The translations under genes were made by a program, and so were the position numbers. DNA of 64,000 nucleotides from Patagioenas fasciata. Lineage: Eukaryota; Chordata; Aves; Columbiformes; Columbidae. Location of the stretch: NCBI RefSeq assembly GCF_037038585.1, contig NC_092520.1, positions 12,531,001 to 12,595,000 of the forward strand, written 5' to 3'. The notes under the pieces were generated by a model. It saw nothing but the letters and a program-made list of their open reading frames with translations, was not told the DNA's origin and ran no database searches. Positions 24,398-37,055 of this stretch are shown piece after piece. Numbering within the stretch: the stretch's first letter is position 1; each line of letters begins with the position of its first letter.

Positions 24398-27300
24398 TAT
24401 GCACATCTTAGGGAGAAAACAGACCTACTACCTGTTCAAGAACCAGTAATGAAATATATTCATAACTTTGTGAATAAAAAATTACTGTAATATTGTTTTC
24501 AAAGTGCACTTTCTTGAAGACAGAATGCATTTCACCTAACCTTACCAATCTAATATAAACATGTATGTCTCTTATGGTCCTATGGACAATGAAGGGCAAT
24601 TCTTCCCATCTTAAAAATAGATGTCAAAGATAACTACCACTTAAGTGCTGAAGACATTTTATGTAGTATGTGCCAAAATTTAATCACACAAAAGATCGAC
24701 CCCAAGACTTTTCTAAACATTAATGTTAGGAATTAGCATTGCTTGCTCAGATTAAACTAAGTCATCTGTTTGCCCTAATTTTTTTCACAAGCTCTTTGCC
24801 TTCATTTCCATCTACCAGCTAATTGTACTGTCATATATTACCAAGAAACTCTTATGATGTGTGGTCTTTTCAAAGTGTTTAAACATAATTGAAAATGATT
24901 TCAATACAGACTGTTTGAACACCATGAAAATAATTCAAGTAGCTTCAAATATTACTGAACGCCTTGAAGAAATTTACTTGAATCTTGGGTTTTTCTTTTC
25001 TTCCATTTCAGCTTTCAGAATTACCACACTGTATGCTTGGAGAGCAGCATAACACAGTTTTCTTCATTATCAGATAAATATAACCCCTTAGACAGCAAGA
25101 TGAGGTGGACCAGAAATGCATTATCTCTACGTTCAGGTTATTCCCAAACAAGAAGGCCCATTGGACCTCCATTTCCGAAGCTCTCAGACTTTTTCACAGG
25201 CCACCAAGCAGGATATTGTGAAACAGGATCCCTCTAGATCCCTGGAGTGTATCTGCAGCTAAATATGGAAGAATTTTAGCTCCATTAAAATTTCTGGGAT
25301 ATTAACTCCTCATCCCAGTTCTCAAAACGATTTTTCACAGATACGGAATTTGCTTTTTCAGCAAGATGTGAACTAGACACCTTGCACTAACAGATGTTAC
25401 TATACATCTCAGTAGACATCTCACAGCTCACTAGAGTTTTTGTATTTGTTTGATGCCATGCTGCAAGATGATCAGGGGCTTTAGATGTGCAAAATTGTGC
25501 TGGGGTACTTAACAGGATTTTCCACAAGGCCTATAGACATCTAATTCCACTGATTTCAAATGTGCTTTTGCATTCTGTGTATTGAAAACCAGCATTTGTG
25601 AAGTGATTATTATTGCCTCTGTGGCAAAAACTTTGGAACAGAGCACAATTCTCCCTAGGTTAGAGTTTTTTATAGTCTCTCTATATTATGAGAACTAAAG
25701 GTTGCGCTTTAGGGCTTAGAAAGTATTTAAAATGCAAAAAATATTGTCAATTTGTTAGCAATTAATCACTGTTTTCTAAAATATGCATGTGTGGATTTCC
25801 ATACATGGATGAACACTGATCTTTGATAACACACATAAATAAACCTTAGGATATTGGGCCAAATTCTGCCTTGACAGAAAAACAATAAAATCTTCCTATG
25901 TTACTGAGAATCCATAGATTGCAAATCAAGACAGATATTGGCCAGTGCTGAGCAACAGAAATGAACCAGACTTGGAGGAGCTAGAAGTCACTAATTTAAT
26001 TTTTCTGTTAAAATTGAACCAGCTTAGACAAACTGCAATCCTCAGTCAACAGCTTCGTCCATATGAGAAACAAAAGTACTATGCCAACCTTATGCTTTCA
26101 AGTGAAAATACTTCATCAATGTTATTAGTTATTTAAGGATGGATCCAAAGCCTGTGGAAGTCTGCCACTCATTTTAATAGACATTGGAATAGGTCTTTCA
26201 GAATCATAAAGAGATTAACAGTAAATAGAAAATACTACTAAAAGCAATCTCAATCATCCTTCATTGGTTTGTATTTACTACAGTTGGAAAACTACCCTAT
26301 AGAAGTTATAAACATATTTCTGATGTATGAAACTGCATATGCAGGCAAATCTGCATACAGAAATAAACATTCTTCATGTTTTATCTTCTATTTTCTGCGT
26401 ATTATATGTAGGTTATTTCAACTTGAAACACAGCAGCCTCAAGGGAAGTGGGAAAGTTGGTAAAAATGAGAAAAGAATTAGAAAATTAGAAAAGACAAAG
26501 TAATCATTGCTGTCTGCAACTATATGAGAGAAAGCCATTTTTAGTTGAGTTTAAAATGTTTCTATTAATTATCAGCATTTAAATACAAATAGATCTATTT
26601 AAAAAATCAATGGCTGTCAGACAATTATTCTTTAGGAAAATCACTAATGTTACCAATTTTCTAAATTTAATTATAAACTTCATGATATTTACTGCTTTTC
26701 TTGTAGTTCCATATTATTTGAATACAGTAATAATGTAGTAATTCCAGGTTTCATCAGAAACCAAATGAAGTTTCTAATCCCTAGAGGTAAAGAGAAAGCA
26801 TGACAAGGGACAAAACCCAAAGAGCTAACAAAAGGATCAATTTAATCTGTAGGCTTTTTTGTCCGTAATTATAGTTATTGGAACTATTAGGATATAACGG
26901 CACTGAACTGCTGCTAAGGATACAAAAAGGCCATGCTTGCATTACTTGGGGTCTTATTATATTCTTATTATATCATAATGTGATTATATTCTCATTCATG
27001 CTATGTTAATCAATGTGATTTTGGGGCTGAAAGGAGAATTTTGTTTGTTAGACAGTTTATCTTCTATTACTGGTGGTCTCTCCTGAGATATACACTGGTC
27101 TCAAAATTAAGACTGGAAGCCCAGGCAGTACCCCCAAAAGAGTCAGTTCAGCAGAATCACTCAGCAAGAGAGCAGCAGCAATGGTAAGAGATTCAGACAA
27201 TACGGCCTGCCTTAAGAACTTGAGAGAATCAGAATTGTTTAGCCTAAATGAAAGCAAAGACAGCTTGTTTGTATGCTTTTATATACAATAGTTCCAAAAA

Positions 27301-29403
27301 GTGGAAAGGACTAACTCATCCTGCATTCCCGTGATGGACAGGATGACAAGTCACAGGATTAAGCTGCAGGAAGAATAATTTGGTTAGATATCCGTAAATG
27401 TAATTTGATATGGTTTTATAATAGAGCTTTTGCCTGTCCCTCATGATCCCCACTGCTGAATGTGTGTTAGGGAAAAAGGGGATTTGTACAGAGTATACTC
27501 TTTATCTTATTGGTAACAAAAAAAAATATGACATTCAACTGTAAATCTGAATAACTACCCAGATTCTTTGATTTGTGGGAAGTAAAAAGACCAAGAAGGC
27601 AAAAAAGCAGAAATTAAATGGTGATTTACAACTGCTTTTTCCATACCCTTCAGTGTACATTTTATCATAGTGAATCCATAATGCAGAATTAGCCACATCC
27701 TAGAGAAATTATCCCATGATTTCAATTATATTAAAAAATTAATCAGTCTCTTTTTGAACCACACTAATTGTGTCCCTTTTAAGACATTAAGATCTAATTT
27801 ATACACTCAGTCATAAATTTCACAAAGTTGCATTACAAGACTCTGATGTAAAGGGCTCATTATGCCAGCCATCAGAATTATAAATAAACTTCTGGGAATT
27901 GCAACTCTTCTTTTCAATCCAACCTAGAAAAATTACGTAGTTACATTTATTTACTCCTTTTACCTGGAGGTAACAAAGTGCTTGAGAAACTTTAATTATC
28001 TTCACAACAATCCAACACGATAGCAAAGTATTAGTATTACCTATTTAAAACATGAGAAAATAAAGTGACAAAGACTCAGTCATTTTCTCAAGATCACACA
28101 GAAAATAAATCATTAGAGCAGATTAAATAATTATTCTTTTCACTAGATAGCGCTTCCTCTCTAACTGTGATAACGTCATTATTGTTTATGGCAGAATTGT
28201 GCTGAAGTAATACCACTACATTGCAATAACCGATGGAAATAAAATGAGAATCTGGTCCATCGAGTGTGGCGTTTCTACTTCAGCTGTCATTTGCCCTTTG
28301 TCTCAATTTTAACACATAAATTTGCTATTTCATAATAGCGCCTGATCAGATCGAGCTTCCAGAGCATCCAATTCACTGAAGTTGAAAGTGGAATTCCTCA
28401 CTAGGGAGAACCAGATTCAATGGAAGTCATAAAAGGTCAGCTGCAAGGTATTTTGCTTTCTAAACTGCATGTGGAAATGCTGTTATTTGTGCCATACCGT
28501 AATAGGATGGATGTCCATTTGACAAGCTAACAATACAGAAACCTCATTGTGCTAATACCATCTTTCAATAATGTAATTACTTCATTAAATGAGGTACCAG
28601 ATACTTTAATTAAAATTATAGAATAGAAAGGATTTTAAGATTATTTAATTGCTGTCCAACCTGCATATATTTGGAAAAATAACAGTGGATTATCTACAGG
28701 TTGAGTAGAAAACTCATTACGGCAAAGAGTCTTTTCAGAGACAGTGATTTGCAAATGAGGCCTCTTTGGCTGCCTCATTAGATTCCACACCAAGGATAAA
28801 ACACCATGTTGAATGTTTTTATTAATGTGCTGAGTTTTTACTTGAGATGTTACACCGTCACTCTAGGTGACCAAAACTTTCTGAATGACAGAGTAGAAAA
28901 TAAATATTTTTCTCAAAAGAGCTTTTAGGGTTGCTCTCAAATAAGTTTATAGACATGAAACCATACCAACCACAATTTCATTTTGGTGAATCCTAGTGAG
29001 TCAGTCTTTGCTAAGTTTACATTTAGCTGACTTGAATATCTTTTTTGTCTCTTGAAGACTTTTAAAACTACATCAGGTTCCTGGATTACTGTTTCTAGAC
29101 TTCAGCCATACCTATCACAGCATAGAAATTAAAAATTTTTTAGAAGTCTAACACACCTATTAGTCATTCAATAATTCTAATTTTCCCTTGTCATCCCAGA
29201 GTGATTCTTAGGGGATGTTTCTGAACACTTTGACAATTCTGGTTCCAAATTACCCTGACAATGAGTGTATACCAACTCTTTGACTGACATTTCACCATAG
29301 AGATATAATGGTTAACATTTTTGATGACAGTTTAAATGTTATGTCTTATAAACTGTATCTGAGGTATTTCAGATTCAGATAATCATGTCCTGTCCCCTGT
29401 CAT
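24398..29403. other. Intergenic sequence, no gene seen
   Basis: About 5 kb of AT-rich sequence with no named repeat. The part near 28.1-28.6 kb is compositionally richer, with many short palindromic and homeobox-like words. It could be conserved non-coding DNA, but nothing in a single sequence can show that. Confidence 0.45.
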
Positions 29404-30850
29404 ATCATAGAATCATAGAACACTTAGGTTGGAAGGAACCTTCAAAGGTCACCTAGTACAACTCCCTGCCATGAGCAGGGACATCTTCACCCAGATCAGG
29501 TTGCTCAGAGCCCCACCCAGCGTGTCCTTGAATGTCTCCAGGGATGGGGCATCCACAGATTCTCTGTACAACCTGTTCCAGTGTTTCACCATCGTCACTG
29601 TAGACAATTACTTCTTTGTATTTAGTCTAAATCTCCCCTCTTTCAGTTTAAAATAATGACCCCTTTTCCTGTTGTAACAGGCCCTGCTAAAAAGTCTGTC
29701 CCCATCTTTCTTATCGGCCCCTTTTAAGTACTAAAAGCCTGCAATAAGGTCTCCCCGGAGCTTTCTCTTCTCCAGGCTGAACAACCCCAGCTCTCTCAGC
29801 CTGTCCTCCCAGCAGAGCTGTTCCAGCCTCTGATCATTTCTGTGGCTCCTCTGGCCCCTCTCCAACAGGTCCATGTCTTTCCTGCACTGAGGGCTCCAGA
29901 GCTGGACACAGGACTCCAGGTGGGGTCTCACCAGAGTGGAGCAGAGGGGCAGAATCACCTCCCTCCACCTGCTGGCCACGCTCCTTCTGATACAGCCCAA
30001 GATACAATTGGCCTTCTGGGCTGCAAGTGCACATTGCCGGCTCATGTCCAACCTTTCATCCACCAGTACCCCAAGTCCTTCTTGGCAGGGCTGTTCTCAA
30101 TCCCTTCATCCCCCAGACTGTAATGATACTGGAGGTTGCCTTGACTCAGGTGCAGGACCTTCACTTGGTCTTGTTGAACCTCATGAGGTTCACATGGACT
30201 CACTTCTCAAGTTTGTCCAGGTCCCCCTGGATGGCATCCCATCCCTCAGGAGTGTCATCTGCACCACTCAGCTTGGTGTCACCTGCAAATTTGCTGAGAA
30301 TGCACTTGATCCCACTGTCTATGTTAAGGGTGTCAAACTCATTTTCACCGGGGGCCACAACAGCCTGGTGGTGGCCTTCAAAGGGCCGAATTTAATTTTA
30401 GGTCTGTATTTATACAAGCTGATGTGGCCGCTGGTGAAAACGAGTTTGACACCCCTGTTCTATGTCATTGATGAAGATATCAAAAAGTACTGGTCCCAAT
30501 ATGGATCCCTGAAAGACATTTTGTCACTGATCACTCTCCAGACCCTGAGCTATTGACCACTACTCTCTGGATGCAACCATCCAGCCAATTCAACATCCAC
30601 CAAACAGTCCGCCCACCAAATCCATATCTCTACAATTTAGAGAGAAGGATGTTGTGGAGGACCATGTCAAAGACCTTGCAGAAATCCATGTAGATGACAT
30701 GTATAGTTCTTCTTTTGTCCACTGAATTAGTCACTCCATCATAAAAGGTCACTAGGTTGGTCAAGCAAGACTTGCCCTTGGTGAAGCCAAGTTGGCTGTA
30801 TTGAATCACCTCCCTGTCTTCCATGTGCATGATGTGTCTTGCTGACACTG
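29404..30850 (-). mobile_element. CR1 LINE, long minus-strand copy with RT remnant, split by a MITE
   Basis: The longest minus-strand CR1 here. From the right, on the minus strand: a reverse-transcriptase segment with the conserved [13 protein letters not shown] motif and the catalytic-region fragment [11 protein letters not shown] (the canonical CR1 form is SKAFD). Then the thumb/linker region, interrupted by a hAT MITE at 30325-30457. Then the ORF2 C-terminal domain open from 30063 down to 29731 ([20 protein letters not shown], later [11 protein letters not shown]). Finally the 3' UTR and the AGAATCATAG-type tail near 29405. The endonuclease part is missing, so it is dead on arrival. Confidence 0.93.
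30325..30457. mobile_element. hAT-type MITE copy 1, inserted in CR1
   Basis: Terminal inverted repeats AGGGTGTCAAACTC and GAGTTTGACACCCCTG enclose 133 bp. The 8-bp target duplications are GTCTATGT (30317-30324) and TTCTATGT (30458-30465). Removing the element leaves a continuous CR1 RT-downstream sequence with one copy of CTATGT, which confirms the insertion. Internal words GCCTTCAAAGGGCC and TTTAATTTTAGG are shared with the copies at 56.8 and 62.8 kb. Non-autonomous, no coding. Confidence 0.9.
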
Positions 30851-33800
30851 AATCATTAAGCTTCATCCTATGTATAAAGCCTTTCGGATAACTGCATATG
30901 AGAATAGATCTACAGCACATAGGAATGGAACTTTGTTCCTCAAATGAATGCTTTTTGTCCACGCAGCAGAATAGATGCAATAGGTTTTGTCCACCTCTGC
31001 TTTGCCTCTGTTGATATTAATTAACGTGCAAAGTAGTTGTATAATTTTTTATTATTAGATCAGTGGCTATCATTGTGTGCTCACCTGGGCATCTCTGCAC
31101 TGTTCTCAGACGTCCACTTAAGATAGTTAAGCAAACAGATCTCAAATGTCTTCAACTTGCTTCAGTGAAAGGTTTTCAACAGAAAACCATTATTAAATTG
31201 GATCTTTATATTACTTTGCGAAAGAAAATATAACAAATCAAACAAGAAAAGTTACTTGGCTCTGTGACATTTTTTTTTAAATGCATATCTTTAAGCACAC
31301 AATGACATTTATTTTATTTCTGAGTTCTTCACAACCTCTTTTTGATATTGAGGTGCCCAGAACACTCCATTGTTGTGACAGCCTCTAATATCTAATAGCC
31401 ATTTAACATCTCTGTGCACTCCAATCTCCTGTACCTTTTCACAGGAGAAGCTATATATTCTCCCTGCCTCAAGGGCACTAACTATTTTCTAGTTCTTTTT
31501 TTTTCTTTTTTTTTTGCTTACTTTTTATTGGAAGACAATATGATTAATGTCTCCCTGGAAAATAACAGGCAACATTCATTCCACTCTAAGCCAGTTATAC
31601 CAGTTCCTTTCTAAATTTATTAAACAAACCAGTCCTTCTATTACTACCAGCACTATTATTACTCATTAGTTGTACTGCAGGAACACTGCAGTGCCTCAGC
31701 TTCATCTTGTTAGTCACTCCAGCAACATCACAAATAATTGAACCTGTTCTCAAGAAAAAAAATGGGAAAAAATGAATATGACAAATAAATGAGAGGAAAA
31801 TCAAATTATTGTTGGATAATACATCATAGAAATATTTTATGCCAAATTTATTACAGAAGGGAAAACAGAGACAATTAATCTAATTCTGGTGACAGATAGG
31901 CAAGCTATTCAGTATATGTACTTATAAACAAGATACTCGCTTCTCCAAAATATGACCAGGCCAGTCTGGAAAAGGCAGCACATCCCAGAGCAAAGGGAGA
32001 CCATGAATTCTCTTTCTCTTCTTCAGGCAGGAGGGCTTAAGCAAAGCAGACACAGAGCTTTCAACACATTTGTAGACTCCTTCTACCCTTTATTGTGATT
32101 TTAATTACCAGATATCCATGCCCTCCTAAGTTCTTCATAACCAGTTTGGTATTTGGACTCTGTGATCTCCTCAAGGGCATGAAAAGACCCTTGAATCCCT
32201 AAAAGTCCCTGTGGAAACACAACTTCACTGGCTTTAATTCTTTTCAGGAATTCATATTTATTTCCATATCCAATATCATCTGCCCTCTGGTGCATTCACA
32301 ATTCATCTCTGAATTGTCAGTATGGTCATAATGTTTGAAGGGCAGTAATATTCTGAAAACTAATATTCTGAAAAGAAACCTCATATGGCACTGATGGATG
32401 CACCCTTTATTGTCTCCTTGGTGCCTCTGATGCAAGCGGTTTACTTTGGCCTATTTGAAAGACCACGCTGTTATTTGTCCTAAAACTTGCTGCAGATTGA
32501 TTTGATAATCATGCCAAGTTCTTTCAGTTTCTGATACCTTCGGTCCTAATAATTCAACTCATTTATCAGTGGCAGTAAAGGAATGGAATGCCTCTTGCTG
32601 TGCTGTGCTCACAGAAGTATGAGTGAAAGAACTTTATCAATGTTACGTGTCCAGAAAGTGCTATGAAACACTCAGCATGGTTCCTGTATGTTGTATTTTG
32701 GAATTCACACAACTGTAACCATTCCATTTTGTCCACTTTTCTGACTTTCACTGTATTTTCAGTGTACTCCTTGACACAGATGCATTCAGCCTGCTGAGGA
32801 CACAATGCATTGAAAAGCAGATCACCAGCAATAGAAAGATCAGTTTCAATTATTTGTTAATTATAAACTTATATTATGCTTTTAAGAAATTAAACTCAAG
32901 GAAGACTCAAAATTATGTGATCTAGAAATCTACCTGCACATATTGCCTGTAATATTTTTCAGGTGAAATTGTCACAAATATAAACAAAAGAGTCAAAGTT
33001 CCTCAGGAGAAACACATTTCATGGTTACCATTTGCATCCACTTTCAAATCTCGCAGCTCCTTGATGAATTACTCTTTATATTGCGTTGGACACATTCTGA
33101 AACAGTGACTCATTTTCCTGTGCTGGAGATCGTGGCATATCACAACATGAGAGCTACTGATCTCAGAGTCAATAAAGAGTTAATTTGGGGGAGGAAATCA
33201 GTTTGTCATGCAACGAACTTAACAGAAGGTGTGCATAAATTCTGAAGAGACCCTGAAAGAACAAATAGAAAAATACACGTGACTGAAGAGTGCAGGTGAT
33301 CTGAAAGAAGCTGTGCAAAAATGAAGCACTAACACTGTCATTTGTGTCAGTGGAATTTGAGGTCACAAGGACATCATTATTTCTTAAGTTTATCGTAACA
33401 GAAGATGGATGGTTCAACACACAACAAAAAAATGCAGCTACCAATGTAGCAAATGCACTTCTGCAATTTGGCTTCCTTTATATATGTGCTACATCTTACA
33501 TACCTATGTGATAAGACAATTTCTATTCTGCAGCTGTGGTAAAATCTGCAACAGTTGTTTTTTTCCTTTGTACCTTCCAGAAATCTAAAAAACTGGGGAA
33601 AAAAAAAAAAGTAAAACATGGATGCATCATTTTATTTATTTTGTATTCCATACACTATTTACTCATCAAATATGGGTAATGATTTTTTTTCTCTATACCA
33701 TCTAAGCTTGTATGTTCATAAATCTGGAAACTGGATGCAACTTTTACAACATTCTTATTTGTATAGTGATTAGTATGCATTTCATCATATATATATGTTC

Positions 33801-35319
33801 ATTTTCCTTACAGTCTCACTTCAGTGCTGAGCATAGAATCTGATGTACTGATATACAGTTTGGTCCATTATAAACCACAATGAAGAAAGCACTTGGATAT
33901 TCTGATGCTTTCAGTATGTAGTAAAACTAAAATGTAAATGCATATTGAAGTTGTGGGCTTGAGCTTAGATGTTTCCAAGGAAAGGAGAGAAAAGAGAAGC
34001 TACCACAGGCAGCAAAAGACAGTTGTCATGTTGAAGAACAATGTCCTATAGCATAAGGATCCTCACAGTCTCTGGGTCCTTTGAGGGAGTTATCTTTCTT
34101 TACAAGTTCTGACTGTGACTACTAATGCTACACATGCCTTGTTTCCATGCTTATGTTGTGGTCTGTTCCTACTCTCTCTACTGCAAATAAAGAATACCCC
34201 GTAATCTGTCTCTTGAACAAAAGAAAAATCAAAATATTCAAACCCTGTAATATCTGAGTTTCTTTGATCACAGTTGGGGGGCAATATAGACTAGAGAGAC
34301 TAATGACTTGTAATGAAGAAATATTCGCCTCACATTCAAACACATTTATCTATAATTTTTCCACATTCCCCAAGTAACATGAAGAAATCCAGACGGCCTC
34401 TTTAGAAAAAAAGTTTATACAAAAGTGGATGAAACAGGAGCTAAAACCAGCAGGTACCAGGTAACTATAATACTAATTAGCTGTGATTTTCTTTCAAGAC
34501 TTTGTCTAGCCTACCTATTTAGATTGCACTGCACCATTAGACTGTCTCTTCTTTCTGTGGGGATACTTACATTCTGGGCTCTGTAATCTAATTATAAGAA
34601 GCTTTTTAAAAGTCATTCAGTCTGTAAGTCATTTAAAACATATGAAGACAGACATCAAGGATCAGGATGCAAGACTCCTTTCCTCTCATCAGAGTATGTC
34701 CTCTTCTTACCAGTCTGCAGAATTCATCTCTCTCATTTTTTAGCTCTGGTGTCATTAATCTTGAATTCTTCTACACACAATAGCTTGATGAAGCTCCAAT
34801 ATAAGTGATAAAAAATACACCCTACCAGAGACTTTCTAGACTTGGGAAGAGTAAGTTTTGCAAATTTGGTTGTCGGTTTGTTTTTTCTAAAATTTTCTAA
34901 TCACAGGGTTGTGGTATAAGAAATAATCTCACACTATTACTGTTGAAGTCCAACACTCAGTTCTCTGATTCCTGAAAGACATAGGAATCAGACACACTCT
35001 GGTAAAGCCAGGTTCGAGTTGCAATACATTTCTGCATCTTGTGTTTCCTATTGCTTTTTCCAACTGGGCCTTTCAATGGGATATGTGAAGTCAGAAGACT
35101 ATCAGTGTAATGTAAAGGAACCATGTTAGAGAATTTGCATGGTAATAGTTCTGGCAGTCAGGACAGGAGAATAATAGCAACATTAAATAAACTGTGATAA
35201 TTTTAAAATACTTTAAAAATCCTCTAGTCATTATGTCAGGCAGTCTTTTAGTACATATAATTTCATCATCAGACACAGGAGACAATAGGCTCTAAACGAA
35301 AACTTCAAAAGAGAGTAAA
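30851..35319. other. Intergenic sequence, no gene seen
   Basis: AT-rich stretch without recognisable exons, RNA genes or named repeats, apart from homopolymer runs (for example near 31497 and 33598). Confidence 0.5.
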
Positions 35320-37055
35320 AATGTGGCAGCCATTGAACATGAAAATATGACAAGGGGCCATATTCCTTGTGATATGGACCTGGAGAAAAGAGGGGTTCAG
35401 CAAAGCTGGTTGATATTCAAGGGTCACCATCTCAAAACTCAAGAAAGATCCATCCCAGCAAGTTGGAAATCAAGCAAAACTGGCAGGTCTCCACAGGTGA
35501 GGAAGGAGCTCCTAAGTGAACTCAGACATAAAGTGTACAAGATGTAGAAGTAGGGGTGGGTTAAGAAAACCAAGGCCAACCTAGAGCTTAATCTGGTGAG
35601 GGATGTGAAGGTCAACAAGACAGGTTTCTACAAGTACATCAGCAGCAAAAGGAAAACTAGGGAAAACATGGGCCCACTGATGGGGCAGGGGAACAGTTGG
35701 CAAAAGACATGAGGAAAGATGAGGTTCTCAATGCCTTCTTTGCCTCAGTCTTTACTGGTAAGCCTGGCCTTCAGGAAGCCCAGGCCTCTGAGATCAGATA
35801 CCTTCACGGGTTGTACCCGCAAGTGCTGAGTGAGGTGGTTTGTGTCACTTCAAGGCCACTTTTGATTATCTCTGAAAGGTTATGGAAGCTGGGAGAGGTT
35901 CCTGAAGATTACAAGACAACAATGGTCACTCCTATCTGGTGAGACCCCGTCTGGAATATTGTGTCCAGTTCTGGGCCCCTCAGTTCAAGAAGGACAGGGA
36001 ACTGCTGGAGAGAGTCCAGCGCAGGGCAACGAAGATGATGAAGGGAGTGGAGCACCTCCCTTGTGAAGAAAGGCTGGGGGAGCTGGGTCTCTTTAGCTTG
36101 GAGAAGAGGAGACTGAGGGGTGGCCTTATTAATGTTTATAAATATATAAAGGGTGAGTGCCACGAGGGTGGAGTCAGGCTCTTCTCAGTGGCAAACAATG
36201 ATAGGACAAGGGGTAATGGGATCAAGCTGGAACACAAGAGGTTCCACTTAAATTTGAGAAAGAACTTCTTCTCAGTGAGGGTGACAGACACTGGAACAGG
36301 CTGCCCAGAGAGGTTGTGGAGTCTCCTTCTCTGGAGACATTCAAAGCCCGCCTGGACATGTTCCTGTGCGACCTCACCCAGGTGTTCCTGCTCTGGCAGG
36401 GGGATTGGACTGGATGATCTTTCGAGGTCCCTTCCAATCCCAAACATACTGTGATACTGTGATACTGTGAGAAAGATTCAGGGAACTATAGGCCAGTCAG
36501 GTTCACCTCAGTCCCTGGGAAGATGATGGAGCAAATAATCCTGGAAAACATTTCCAAAAACATGAAGGACAACAATGCTGATCATGAACCAGGAAATGTG
36601 CTGTCACGGCAAAAAAGTTCAGCAGCTTCCTGGTGTGCATTAAGAAGAGTGCTGCCAGCGGGACTGATGAGACCATGACCGGAGTACTGAGTCCAGTGCT
36701 TCCCAGTACAAGACAGATACAAACTTACTGGAGTGAGTCCAGAGTGGTGCCACAAAGATGATTAAGGGAACTCGTTTCACAGCAGGAGCAGTTGAGAAAG
36801 GTGAGAATGTTCAGCCTGGAGAAGAAATGGCTCAGGGAGATCTCACCAATGTGTAAAAATACCTGCTGGGAGGGAATGAAGAAGAGGCAGCCAGACCCTT
36901 CTCAGTAGTGCCCACTGAGAGGACAAGAGGTAACGGGGACAAATTAAAAAACATGAAATTCCATCTGTTTTCGCTTACCCCGCTTGAGCGGAGGGATTGG
37001 ATTTGTTGATCTATAGATGTCCTTTCCAACCTAAATGATTCTGTGATTCCATGAC
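35320..37055 (+). mobile_element. Old CR1 LINE, plus orientation, interrupted by a younger CR1
   Basis: The left part (35320-35937) encodes the linker and start of the reverse transcriptase of CR1 ORF2, in frame pieces such as WLIFKGHHLKTQERSIP and [19 protein letters not shown]. After the younger insertion it resumes at about 36470 with KDSGNYRPV, then PGKMMEQIILENISKNMKD. Past 36600 the element has large internal deletions and joins C-terminal ORF2 and 3' UTR pieces, ending with a CR1 tail (CCTAAATGATTCTGTGATTC) near 37055. Many stops and frameshifts. It cannot be functional. Confidence 0.88.
35938..36470 (+). mobile_element. Younger CR1 LINE nested inside the old CR1
   Basis: A 5'-truncated copy beginning near GGTGAGACCCCGTCTGGAAT, with the C-terminal ORF2 frame open from 35939 ([20 protein letters not shown], then [17 protein letters not shown]). 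The 3' UTR carries GGATGATCTTTCGAGGTCCC, and the tail is three ATACTGTG-type 8-mers at about 36446-36470. The old element's RT frame is severed exactly here. That sets the order of insertion. Confidence 0.9.

Noticed and set aside
29936-30556. 206-codon plus-strand frame
   Set aside because: It is antisense to a CR1 and runs through the inserted MITE. The real coding signal of the LINE is on the minus strand.
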